Shown here one piece after another: positions 8,269-15,918 of a DNA stretch of 64,000 bases. This DNA is from UBA10329 sp964500205 (lineage in GTDB: Bacteria; Bacteroidota; Bacteroidia; UBA10329). The DNA is taken from positions 1 through 64,000 of the forward strand of contig CAZCNS010000011.1 of the NCBI GenBank assembly GCA_964500205.1. The letters run 5' to 3'. The notes under the pieces were generated by a model that searched no databases, had not been told where the DNA came from, and saw nothing but the letters and a program-made list of their open reading frames with translations. The translations under genes and the position numbers were made by a program. Within the stretch, counting starts at the first letter, position 1, and each line of letters opens with the position of its first letter.

Positions 8269-8598
8269 TCACTCCAATGCTCCTTTGAACAGGTTGATGA
8301 AGGTCATCATCATGCCCGGTCGGCTCACTTTTATCTTTCCGAAAAGAAACGCCATTTTGGGGTCGATGCGTCCCAGTTCGAGATCCGCGTAATCCTTTGC
8401 CTTGGCGCGCACCACACAGTCAGCAGTGCCGACAAGGCCATCGGTAACCGCACATACACCATCTTTGAGCACCACAGTCAGTTCACTGGCACCTTCACCG
8501 GAGAATATGAAGTGAACGCGTGCCTCATGTCCTCCGTCCTTCGCTTTCTCAGCATATAATCTGGATGGAAGGGAATGGATGAGCTCGTAAGCGGTCAT
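8269..8598 (-). CDS. SCP2 sterol-binding domain protein
   Basis: 109 residues, essentially one SCP2 domain: a helix, then strands with the segment DCVVRAKAKDYADLELGRID (near residue 58) and the conserved LFGKIKVSRPGMMM at the C-terminal end. SCP2 domains form a hydrophobic pocket that binds lipids or acyl-CoAs. Start taken as ATG 8598; a TTG two codons upstream is possible. It lies 15 bp upstream of the pterin dehydratase gene on the same strand, so it may share the transcript. Confidence 0.85.
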   Translation of the reverse strand: MTAYELIHSLPSRLYAEKAKDGGHEARVHFIFSGEGASELTVVLKDGVCAVTDGLVGTADCVVRAKAKDYADLELGRIDPKMAFLFGKIKVSRPGMMMTFINLFKGALE

Positions 8599-8685
8599 AA
8601 GCAAAGGGAAGGCTGGTTAACGATGGCGTAAACTTCCATAAAACAGACCTAACCACCAACACCTCAAGCAGACCAATCACCTTGT

Positions 8686-9240
8686 TCACTTCCCACGCAC
8701 CACGCGAACTGCAGCGACCGATGCGGATGCGAGCATTACCGCCACGGAGACGAACACGAAGCTCCACTTGAGCTGATTGCCGAGCGAGGCCATGTCTACC
8801 GTGCGCATGTCCATCATCGGATAAGTGTCAATCAGGGCAACGATATTATGATTCTCAATGAGGTCGAAGCCCACCGCGACCCAAGGCAGAAAGGCCAGCA
8901 ACACCCGCCAGCGTGCAGCACCGGCCAACCCGGCCAAGGCCCAGATGGTGAAACTGAGCATGGCCGCATAGGTGATGGGGTAGATGGCATCTTCGCGCAT
9001 TGTAGCCTCACGATATACCTCCCGTCCAGCGGCACCAAGACAATCGAAGAGTGCGGCCACCTCGGCTTCTTCAAAACCGAACATATGAAGATCGAGCGGC
9101 ACGGAACAGCTCGACTCGGTAGACAGCCGGGCCATATCGCCCTGTACTTTGGGCATCACCACTCCACTCATATAAGCAAAAGGAATGAACAACACTGCCC
9201 ACACTGCCCACGCAACTCTTCTTTTCATTCGGAACGCCAT
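8686..9240 (-). CDS. Membrane protein of unknown function
   Basis: 184 residues with hydrophobic helices at about 10-30, 90-110, 114-132 and 158-178. A conserved-looking acidic motif VGFDLIENHNIVALIDTYP lies near residue 122, between helices three and four, and a polar loop with two Cys lies between helices one and two. I do not recognise a named family. Same strand as the SCP2 gene, 87 bp upstream of it. Confidence 0.65.
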   Translation of the reverse strand: MAFRMKRRVAWAVWAVLFIPFAYMSGVVMPKVQGDMARLSTESSCSVPLDLHMFGFEEAEVAALFDCLGAAGREVYREATMREDAIYPITYAAMLSFTIWALAGLAGAARWRVLLAFLPWVAVGFDLIENHNIVALIDTYPMMDMRTVDMASLGNQLKWSFVFVSVAVMLASASVAAVRVVRGK

Positions 9241-9321
9241 AGCTCTCGGATTTAGTTGGATGTCATCAACACGGTTGGAGGAGGAATTTACAGAAATTAA
9301 AGCTTCTGAGGGTGACGTAGA

Positions 9322-10245
9322 TCAGTCGGTGCCCAGTGTGAGGTAGGGCCTCAGGCGTTCGAGGTCTTTCTGTTCAATAAGATGAATACGCAGGAGGTCA
9401 TCCACTGAGCGATATTCGCCATGCTGCTCTCGATAACGGATGATGGCGCGCACCTGGTTCTTATTGAGGTAGGGATGGCGGATGAGCTCGGTGTATTCAG
9501 CCGTGTTCACATTGAGCGGTCTGAGGGTATCCACATTCAGGGTCACCTGCGGCAGTATTCCCTCATAGCGGGCAGAGTCCATGCCATAGACCTCCAGAAG
9601 CTGCTCGGGGCTGATGAACCCTCCGAGCCGCTCGCGGTAGCGATATATCCTCCGGGCGAATGCCGGTCCGATGCCACGGAGCTCCTCAAGCTCAAGGGTG
9701 TCTGCAAGGTTGATGTCCACCATACGCAACTCTGCCGCCTTCCGCTCTGGCAACGGGGCTCTCTCGGTCTGTTGCGTGCTTTGCTCGATGGTAACGTATG
9801 GGCGTAGTTCCAGATACAAGGCAGAATCGACCATGAACAGCCGTAGCAGGTCCTCGGCACTTTTGAATGTCGCACCTTTCGATCTGTACCTCAGGATGGA
9901 GAGCGACTGTTTGGGCGAGAAACCAAGCCTGACCCACCCGGCACTGTCCAGCTTGTTGGGATCAAATGCAAAACGCTCGGCAGCGGCCCTCGATGGGCTG
10001 AAGCGGTCATGATACTTCTTGTGTTCCCATTGACCATCCTCGGCTCGTTGGGCGGCCACCTGCTCCTCGAACACCAACATACTTGGCCCGAACCTGATCA
10101 GGTCGGCCGAGGCGCGGTCAACAAAACTGATTCTGTGCCAGATATTGACAAGGATCACGCAACCGACCACAAGCATGAGGAAATAGAGGCCGATTCTCTG
10201 ACCTCTTGTGTAGCGGAGATATTCGTTCAGCCAGTCGGGGAGCAT
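9322..10245 (-). CDS. Membrane-anchored helix-hairpin-helix (ComEA-like) protein
   Basis: 307 residues. One membrane helix (residues 18-35) is followed by three or more HhH units, each with an N-x-x-x-x-x-E-L-x-x-I-x-G-I-G-like core: DPNKLDSAGWVRLGFS (near 94), INLADTLELEELRGIGPAFA (near 178) and VNTAEYTELIRHPYL (near 250). Tandem HhH repeats bind DNA without sequence preference. The membrane anchor suggests a role at the envelope, as in the DNA-uptake protein ComEA, but this triple arrangement is a Bacteroidota type of unknown function. Confidence 0.8.
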   Translation of the reverse strand: MLPDWLNEYLRYTRGQRIGLYFLMLVVGCVILVNIWHRISFVDRASADLIRFGPSMLVFEEQVAAQRAEDGQWEHKKYHDRFSPSRAAAERFAFDPNKLDSAGWVRLGFSPKQSLSILRYRSKGATFKSAEDLLRLFMVDSALYLELRPYVTIEQSTQQTERAPLPERKAAELRMVDINLADTLELEELRGIGPAFARRIYRYRERLGGFISPEQLLEVYGMDSARYEGILPQVTLNVDTLRPLNVNTAEYTELIRHPYLNKNQVRAIIRYREQHGEYRSVDDLLRIHLIEQKDLERLRPYLTLGTD

Positions 10246-10323
10246 GTTTCAACAGAACATCACCCGACAAATTTGAAGAAATTCTGTTCTAATTCAAAAC
10301 ACGTGATAACGTGTTCATTACTG

Positions 10324-11916
10324 TCAGAACTGCTTGATGTGCTTCAGGTAGCGGGCCAGCTCCTCGCGGACATGCGGCAACAGCATCACCAGCCCGATCA
10401 TGTTAGGCACCATCATGGCGAATATCATAGCATCGGAGAAGGCCAGCACGTTGTCGAGCTTTGCAGCAGCACCGATAACCACGAATATGCAGAACTGCAT
10501 CTTGTAGATGAGCTCGTTACGCTTTGACTTCCCGAAGAGATAGGTCCACGACTGAAGGCCGTAGTATGACCAAGAGATCATGGTGGAGAAGGCGAAAAGA
10601 ATGACCGCGACAGTGAGCACGTACGAGAAATTGGGGATGGCGCTATCGAAGATATAAGAAGTCAACTCAACCCCTGACAGCTCTCGGCCGCTCTCAAGGA
10701 TTGCAAGGCCATTGGTATTACCATATTCGAACAGCCCCTGCATATTGTATATGACGATGACCAGCGCAGTGATGGTACAGATGACCACTGTGTCTATGAA
10801 CGGCTCCAGCAGTGCTACGATGCCCTCAGAGGCAGCATGTCTGGTCTTCACTGCTGAGTGGGCAATGGCAGCAGACCCCACGCCCGCCTCATTGCTGAAC
10901 GCAGCCCTTCGGAATCCTTGCACCAGCACCCCAAGGAATCCACCCGCGATGGCCGTGGGGGCAAATGCCTCTGTGAAGATCAGCGCGAAGGCCGATGGAA
11001 TAAGCTCTGCATGCATCAGGATGATGGTCATCGCAGCACCTACATACACCACTGCCATGAAGGGAACGATCTTCTCAGTGACCGTGGCTATGCGCTTGAT
11101 TCCACCAAGGATCACGATGCCCACCAGCACGGCCAGCACCATACCGAAAATGGTGCCCGCGCTGTCTGACTGTATGCCTGCGGTCTTCATGAAGATGCTC
11201 GCGGCCTGATTGCTCTGGAACATGTTGCCCCCACCAAACGACCCGCCCACGCACATGATGGCGAATATGGTAGCGAGCACCTTGCCAAGCCCCGTCTTAC
11301 CCTTGCCTGCAAGCCCCTTGGACAGGTAATACATGGGGCCACCATAAACGCGGCCATTCGCATCCACCTCACGGAAACGGACACCGAGGGTACACTCCAC
11401 GAACTTGGACGACATGCCGAGCAATCCTGCCAGTATCATCCAAAAAGTAGCACCCGGACCTCCGATCGATACTGCCACAGCCACACCTGCAATGTTACCG
11501 AGACCCACCGTGGCTGACAGTGCGGCAGTGAGTGCCTGAAAATGGTTCACCTCACCGTCCTGCCCCTCCACACGAATAGTATCGGGCTGATCTCCGTCCA
11601 CAACGTTAAGATCCGATGGCAGCTCCTTCACTGCCTCGTACTTACCGCGCACGGTATTTATCGCGATGCCGAAAAGGCGGAAACCCGGCACGCGGAAAAC
11701 AATAGTAAAATAGAGGGCCCCGAAAATGAGTGGGAAAAGCACCCAGAACACCTTCACGTCAGGAGTAATGGGAATCTGATAGAAAATAATATCCACGAAC
11801 CACCCTGTGGCCATACCGAAAAATCGGTCGATCTTCTCATCGATCCCCTCTGCCTGTTGCATCAGCGGTTGAAACAGATTTAACATCAGACTAAGGAAGG
11901 GCGCGAAAAAATTCAT
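10324..11916 (-). CDS. Alanine/glycine:cation symporter (AGCS family)
   Basis: 530 residues with about ten membrane helices. AGCS signatures are clear: ALSATVGLGNIAGVAVAVSI near residue 120, GGPGATFWMILAGLLGMSSK, then GGPMYYLSKGL, and FRRAAFSNEAGVGSAAIAHS near 330. The carriers import alanine or glycine with Na+ or H+. An in-frame extension to 12015 would run through the shared intergenic region, so the ATG at 11916 is preferred. Transcribed away from the aquaporin gene; on both sides of the 123-bp gap there is an acTTTTGc box resembling the -7 consensus. Confidence 0.92.
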   Translation of the reverse strand: MNFFAPFLSLMLNLFQPLMQQAEGIDEKIDRFFGMATGWFVDIIFYQIPITPDVKVFWVLFPLIFGALYFTIVFRVPGFRLFGIAINTVRGKYEAVKELPSDLNVVDGDQPDTIRVEGQDGEVNHFQALTAALSATVGLGNIAGVAVAVSIGGPGATFWMILAGLLGMSSKFVECTLGVRFREVDANGRVYGGPMYYLSKGLAGKGKTGLGKVLATIFAIMCVGGSFGGGNMFQSNQAASIFMKTAGIQSDSAGTIFGMVLAVLVGIVILGGIKRIATVTEKIVPFMAVVYVGAAMTIILMHAELIPSAFALIFTEAFAPTAIAGGFLGVLVQGFRRAAFSNEAGVGSAAIAHSAVKTRHAASEGIVALLEPFIDTVVICTITALVIVIYNMQGLFEYGNTNGLAILESGRELSGVELTSYIFDSAIPNFSYVLTVAVILFAFSTMISWSYYGLQSWTYLFGKSKRNELIYKMQFCIFVVIGAAAKLDNVLAFSDAMIFAMMVPNMIGLVMLLPHVREELARYLKHIKQF

Positions 11917-12039
11917 GAACAGGGTTTGGTTAGGATGAGGGCAAAAGTGGGCAATATGCTCCGTTGGCGCAACCTTGAGGTAACATCCGAAGTGAGCAGC
12001 GTCAACTTTTGCCATCTTGCGGCAGTAAAATCAACTGCC

Positions 12040-12774
12040 ATGTCCCCTTTCTCAGCTGAGTTCCTCGGTACGATGCTTCTCCTGCTCATGGGCGGAGGGG
12101 TGGTTGCCAACGCCATCCTTGCCGGTACAAAAGGAAACGGAGGGGGGTGGATCGTGATCACCGTAGGCTGGGCGCTCGGTGTTTTCATCGGTGTGACGGT
12201 AGCAGCACCTTTCAGCGGGGCACATCTGAATCCGGCCGTGACACTGGCCCTTGCGCTCAACGGTTCTTTTGCTTGGGCGGATGTCCCCGCTTTCGTCTTG
12301 GCGCAGCTTTTGGGAGCCGCTGCTGGAGCGTTGCTGGTGTGGGTCTTTTACCGGCAACACCTCGATGCCACTGAGGACGCAGACCTCAAACTGGCCGTAT
12401 TCAGCACAGCACCCGCAATCAGAGGCGTCTTCTCAAACATTGTCAGCGAGATCATAGGGACCTTTGTGCTGGTGTATGCAGTGTTGCATGTGGTGCCACC
12501 CGCACTCGATGGCCCTGACGGCACTGTGATGGTGGGCATGGGTTCGCTGGGTGCCATCCCCGTCACGCTTATCGTGCTGGCCATAGGGCTGTCGCTGGGC
12601 GGTACCACCGGCTATGCCATCAATCCGGCCCGCGACCTCGGCCCTCGAATCATTCACGCTATAGTGCCTATCAAAGGCAAACGCAGCAGCGACTGGGGTT
12701 ATGCATGGATTCCGGTGGTGGCCCCGTTAATAGGTGCGGCTTTGGCCGTGGCTGTGAGTAGCATTATCGGCTAA
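12040..12774 (+). CDS. Aquaporin / glycerol facilitator (MIP family)
   Basis: 244 residues with six hydrophobic segments and two NPA half-helices: AHLNPAVTLALAL (near 67) and AINPARDLGPRI (near 199). The Asp after the second NPA-R is the residue usual for glycerol-conducting members (GlpF-like), so glycerol or small polyols are more likely than water alone. The ATG at 12040 gives the family's usual short N-terminus. It ends at a bidirectional terminator. No glycerol kinase is present nearby. Confidence 0.9.
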   Translation: MSPFSAEFLGTMLLLLMGGGVVANAILAGTKGNGGGWIVITVGWALGVFIGVTVAAPFSGAHLNPAVTLALALNGSFAWADVPAFVLAQLLGAAAGALLVWVFYRQHLDATEDADLKLAVFSTAPAIRGVFSNIVSEIIGTFVLVYAVLHVVPPALDGPDGTVMVGMGSLGAIPVTLIVLAIGLSLGGTTGYAINPARDLGPRIIHAIVPIKGKRSSDWGYAWIPVVAPLIGAALAVAVSSIIG

Positions 12775-12781
12775 AGCAAAA

Positions 12782-12810
12782 AAAGCCTCCTGATCAGATC
12801 AGGAGGCTTT
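12782..12810. terminator. Bidirectional intrinsic terminator
   Basis: Perfect 14-bp inverted repeat: AAAGCCTCCTGATC, one central base, GATCAGGAGGCTTT, flanked by A and T runs. It lies between the convergent aquaporin and small secreted protein genes and serves both. Confidence 0.9.
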
Positions 12811-12827
12811 CCATGTGTGTGAAAGAA

Positions 12828-13109
12828 TCACTTGGTCGGAAGTGGCTCAGATGTGGTCTTGCCCTCCAGAACACCCGCTTTCTTAGACTCCGTGGCATTC
12901 ATAGTAGTGGACGCAGAGCAATCTTTCTTTGCGGATGAAGCATCGGCACTGCCTTCCATCTTGGCCGCGCAGCAAGCCTTTTTCTTGCCTTTGCTGCACT
13001 TCATCTCGGTGGCAGGGGCCGCTTCGGTGGTTGTCTCAGCGCTTTGAGCAAATGAAGCACCAGTGCCGATGAAAAGCATTGCTGCGAGGGTGAGGAGATT
13101 CTTTTTCAT
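12828..13109 (-). CDS. Small secreted Cys/Lys-rich protein
   Basis: 93 residues. A signal peptide (MKKNLLTLAAMLFIGTGASFA) is followed by a low-complexity Thr/Ala/Lys-rich chain containing MKCSKGKKKACCAAK and a later KDCSAS, so four to five Cys. No known family is recognised; similar short periplasmic proteins occur in Bacteroidota. Metal binding by the Cys cluster is a guess. Confidence 0.65.
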   Translation of the reverse strand: MKKNLLTLAAMLFIGTGASFAQSAETTTEAAPATEMKCSKGKKKACCAAKMEGSADASSAKKDCSASTTMNATESKKAGVLEGKTTSEPLPTK

Positions 13110-13210
13110 GATGATTGAATTGTTGGTTGATTTCGGGTTACAAGTTTACGGATAAAATCCGCTGCGGACATCCCAACTACCATGCCGCTTCTCAACAGGT
13201 GACATCGTGC

Positions 13211-14182
13211 TCACACCAGCCCCTCCTGCTGCAACCACTCCACCGTTGGCCGCAGCACCTCCTCAGAGGAACGGAAAGTGACGCCAAGTTCCTCCTTGGC
13301 CTTGCGGTTGGAGACGTACCAGTACTTCACAGCGTAGGGGATGACAGCAGGATTGAAAGGCATCGGGATCTTGAGATTGCTGCCCATCCACGCCATGCAC
13401 AGGATGAGCCAGTTGGGCAGCACCATGATCTTCTGGCTTTTTCCAGCCAACTTGAGTGTGATGCCCGCGATCTGCGTGAAATCCAGGTTCTCACCGCCAA
13501 GAAAATACCTCTCCCCTGCCCTGCCTTTCTCAAACGCAGCGATGATGCCGGCCGCCACATCATCCACGTGGACAATGGCCGTTCCGCCCTTACACACCAT
13601 GCAGGGGCTGCTCTTGATGAAGTCGATGAGGTTGCCGCTGGTGATCTGGTCATGATCATTCGGACCATAGACCTCGGCCGGGTTCACGATGATCACGGGC
13701 AGACCCGCCTTGGCCGCTTCGATACACTTGGCCTCGACCCTCTTCTTGGCGTAGGCATAACTGTAGGTCCTCTTGTTAAGGGTGAATTCCGATTTCTCGT
13801 TGAGCACAGTGGGGGCTTCTGAGCCGTCTATCGCGGTACTGCTGCTGACATATACCACACGGAGGTTGCCGCTCTGCCTTGCCGCCTCCAGCACGTTCTC
13901 CGACCCTCCTACCACAACAGCCTCCATTCGGGGTGAATGGATATCGTCCCAGTTACTGAGGCTGGCGAGGTGCATCACCCCGTCACAGCCCTTCATGCCC
14001 TCGATGAGAGAGCCGATGTCGGTCACGTCACCGTAATGGGTCTCGAAGTCCAGCCCTTGAAGACGGTCGGTCTTGCTTGTCTTTCTCAGAAGACAGCGCA
14101 CCACATAGCCATTTTCGATGAGCTGCTTGACGAGCCGCGAGCCGATGAAGCCGTTGCCGCCTGTGACGAGGATTTTTTTCAT
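13211..14182 (-). CDS. NAD(P)-dependent epimerase/dehydratase-type SDR
   Basis: 323 residues, extended short-chain dehydrogenase. The Rossmann start KKILVTGGNGFIGSRLVKQL gives the nucleotide site, YVSSSTAIDG (near 113) the catalytic Ser, and YSYAYAKKRVEA (near 143) the Tyr-x-x-x-Lys pair. Closest in feel to dihydroflavonol-reductase-like SDRs, including those annotated as hopanoid-associated epimerases and the bacterial ketosphinganine reductase type. Its upstream neighbour on the same strand is an alpha-oxoamine synthase, so reduction of a 3-keto product made by that enzyme is a reasonable but unproven role. The two are separated by a 225-bp palindromic repeat. Confidence 0.85.
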   Translation of the reverse strand: MKKILVTGGNGFIGSRLVKQLIENGYVVRCLLRKTSKTDRLQGLDFETHYGDVTDIGSLIEGMKGCDGVMHLASLSNWDDIHSPRMEAVVVGGSENVLEAARQSGNLRVVYVSSSTAIDGSEAPTVLNEKSEFTLNKRTYSYAYAKKRVEAKCIEAAKAGLPVIIVNPAEVYGPNDHDQITSGNLIDFIKSSPCMVCKGGTAIVHVDDVAAGIIAAFEKGRAGERYFLGGENLDFTQIAGITLKLAGKSQKIMVLPNWLILCMAWMGSNLKIPMPFNPAVIPYAVKYWYVSNRKAKEELGVTFRSSEEVLRPTVEWLQQEGLV

Positions 14183-14199
14183 GGGGAAAAAGTTTTACT

Positions 14200-14402
14200 G
14201 TTTCACGCAGAGAACCCAGAGATTGTACGCAAAGGAAACAAAGGTTCACGCAGAGGACGCGGAGTTTTTACGCAAAGTGACTTTCAAAAGTGGAAAGGGA
14301 GTATTCAGAAAAGTCGATGATGCAATCGGCATTCACTGAATTTTTTTCTGAGGAAAACTCTGCGCCCTCTGCGCTTTGTCTCTGCGTTCTCTGGGTGAAA
14401 AA
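14200..14402. repeat. Interrupted palindrome built of CGCAGAG-type repeats
   Basis: Left arm (about 14200-14270) contains ttcacgcagagaacccagag and further cgcaaag/cgcagag copies. The right arm (about 14355-14402) reads on the other strand ttcacccagagaacgcagag and continues with gcgcagagggcgcagag. The arms pair over roughly 45 bp around a spacer of ~85 bp. CGCAGAG-rich elements of this kind recur between genes in many environmental bacteria. Here it splits what may once have been an operon. Confidence 0.75.
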
Positions 14403-14407
14403 CTGCC

Positions 14408-15784
14408 TCAAGGAATCTCCCTGCGCACCTTTTCCAATGTTGCGGCCACCTTGTCCACGGTGTCGGTCAGTTCGGCCTCAGTGTGGTCGCAGGTGATGAA
14501 GAACCGCAAGCGCGCCTCGCTCTCGGCCACTGCGGGCGCGAGGATGGGCTGCACGTTCACATCCTGCATGAAAAGCCTGTGGGCCAGCACCAGCGCGTGT
14601 TTTGAGTTGCGGATAATGATGGGCACCACGGCCGTCCCCCTGCTGATTCCTGTGTCGAGTCCTTTCGCTTTCGCGGCTTTCAGAAAGACATCGGCATTGT
14701 GACGCAGCCGCTCCACCCGCTCCGGTTCCGTGCGGAAGATCCGTGTAGCGGCAAGCGCAGCAGCAGCATTCGCAGGGCTAATGCCCACACTGTAAAGGAA
14801 TCCGGGCGTGGTGTATTTCAGATAATCGATCAAGGCCTTGCTGCCCGCGATGTAGCCGCCACAACTGGCGAAGCTCTTGCTGAACGTGCCCATCCAAATG
14901 TCCACATCAGCGCCTGACACACCGAAGTGCTCGCGGATGCCACCGGCATTTTTCCCCAGCACACCCATGCTGTGCGCCTCATCGACCATCAGGAGGGCGT
15001 TGTATTTCTTTTTGAGCGCGATAAAAGCTGGCAGGTCGGCAATGTCCCCGTCCATGCTGTAAACCCCCTCGATAGTGATAAGTACGCGCTCATACTGATG
15101 GCGATGCTCCTTCAGAAGTCTTTCCAAGGCCGCCACGTCCTCATGAGGGAAAGGAATTCTCCGCGCACCACTGAGCATCGCCCCTTCGAGGATGCTGTTG
15201 TGGCTCAGTTCGTCAAAGAGGATGAGATCCTTGGGGCGCATGAGGTGGCCCACAGTGGTGACATTCGTGGCGTGACCGCCCACGAAGACGAGCGCATCCT
15301 CAGTGTCCAGCAGGTCGGCTATCTCGGTCTCCAGTTCGCGGTGCAGCGGCTTTTCGCCCGTTGCCACGCGGCTGGCAGAGACGGATGTGCCGTACTGGTC
15401 GATGGCATCCTTGGCGGCCTGTGACACGCGCGGGTCGCCAGAGAGGCCGAGATAGTTGTAGCTGCTGAAGCTCACCATGTCGCGGCCATTGATGATGGTG
15501 CGATTGTTCGTGATGGTCTCGTTCACCCGGAAATACGGATTGTCTATGCCGAGCATGGGCAACATTCCGAACTGGGCCTTCTGAGCGGCAATCTCAGGAA
15601 AACGGGAAAAATCCGCAGCGGCCGAGAGGTCATGGGCTGGTTCCGTTGCTCCGTTGGTCGAGGGTGCTGCCTTGGGTGCTGTCGCAATTCTGACGGCCAC
15701 GTTTCCGCCCTGCTGTTTATCCAAGAGAAGTTTTTTCAGAAGCTCACGTTTCTGATCTACAGTGAGATTTTTGGTGTCAGACAT
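14408..15784 (-). CDS. Alpha-oxoamine synthase (SPT/AONS/KBL-like), PLP-dependent
   Basis: 458 residues. The core (from ~70) is a fold-type I enzyme condensing an amino acid with an acyl thioester: SFSSYNYLGLSG near 105, YGTSVSASRVATGE near 131, MVDEAHSMGVLG near 267 and the PLP lysine in GTFSKSFASCGGYIAG near 298. Family choices are serine palmitoyltransferase (sphingolipids), 8-amino-7-oxononanoate synthase and 2-amino-3-ketobutyrate CoA ligase. The ~70-residue N-terminal extension begins DQKRELLKKLLLDKQQ, like a docking helix of NRPS/PKS systems, and is absent from the metabolic enzymes. The neighbouring SDR supports a ketoreduction step. Sphingoid-base or polyketide-derived product is inferred. 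Confidence 0.82.
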   Translation of the reverse strand: MSDTKNLTVDQKRELLKKLLLDKQQGGNVAVRIATAPKAAPSTNGATEPAHDLSAAADFSRFPEIAAQKAQFGMLPMLGIDNPYFRVNETITNNRTIINGRDMVSFSSYNYLGLSGDPRVSQAAKDAIDQYGTSVSASRVATGEKPLHRELETEIADLLDTEDALVFVGGHATNVTTVGHLMRPKDLILFDELSHNSILEGAMLSGARRIPFPHEDVAALERLLKEHRHQYERVLITIEGVYSMDGDIADLPAFIALKKKYNALLMVDEAHSMGVLGKNAGGIREHFGVSGADVDIWMGTFSKSFASCGGYIAGSKALIDYLKYTTPGFLYSVGISPANAAAALAATRIFRTEPERVERLRHNADVFLKAAKAKGLDTGISRGTAVVPIIIRNSKHALVLAHRLFMQDVNVQPILAPAVAESEARLRFFITCDHTEAELTDTVDKVAATLEKVRREIP

Positions 15785-15892
15785 GATGACCTGATTGATT
15801 CGGCAGGCAAAGATGCGGGTGCGGAGCGTTCACTCCGCTTGACGTTTGACAAGGCAAGTCGAAACGCAGGCATGGTCGTTTGCTTACCATTC

Positions 15893-15900
15893 TATATTTG
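15893..15900 (+). promoter_or_regulatory. Promoter -7 box TATATTTG for the ABC transporter genes
   Basis: TATATTTG matches TAnnTTTG and lies 18 bp before the ATG of the substrate-binding protein. A 6-bp palindrome, gcggag-cgttca-ctccgc (15821-15838), lies between this promoter and the divergent oxoamine synthase start; it could be an operator, but nothing proves it. Confidence 0.55.
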
Positions 15901-15918
15901 TGACCCACAAAAAATCTG

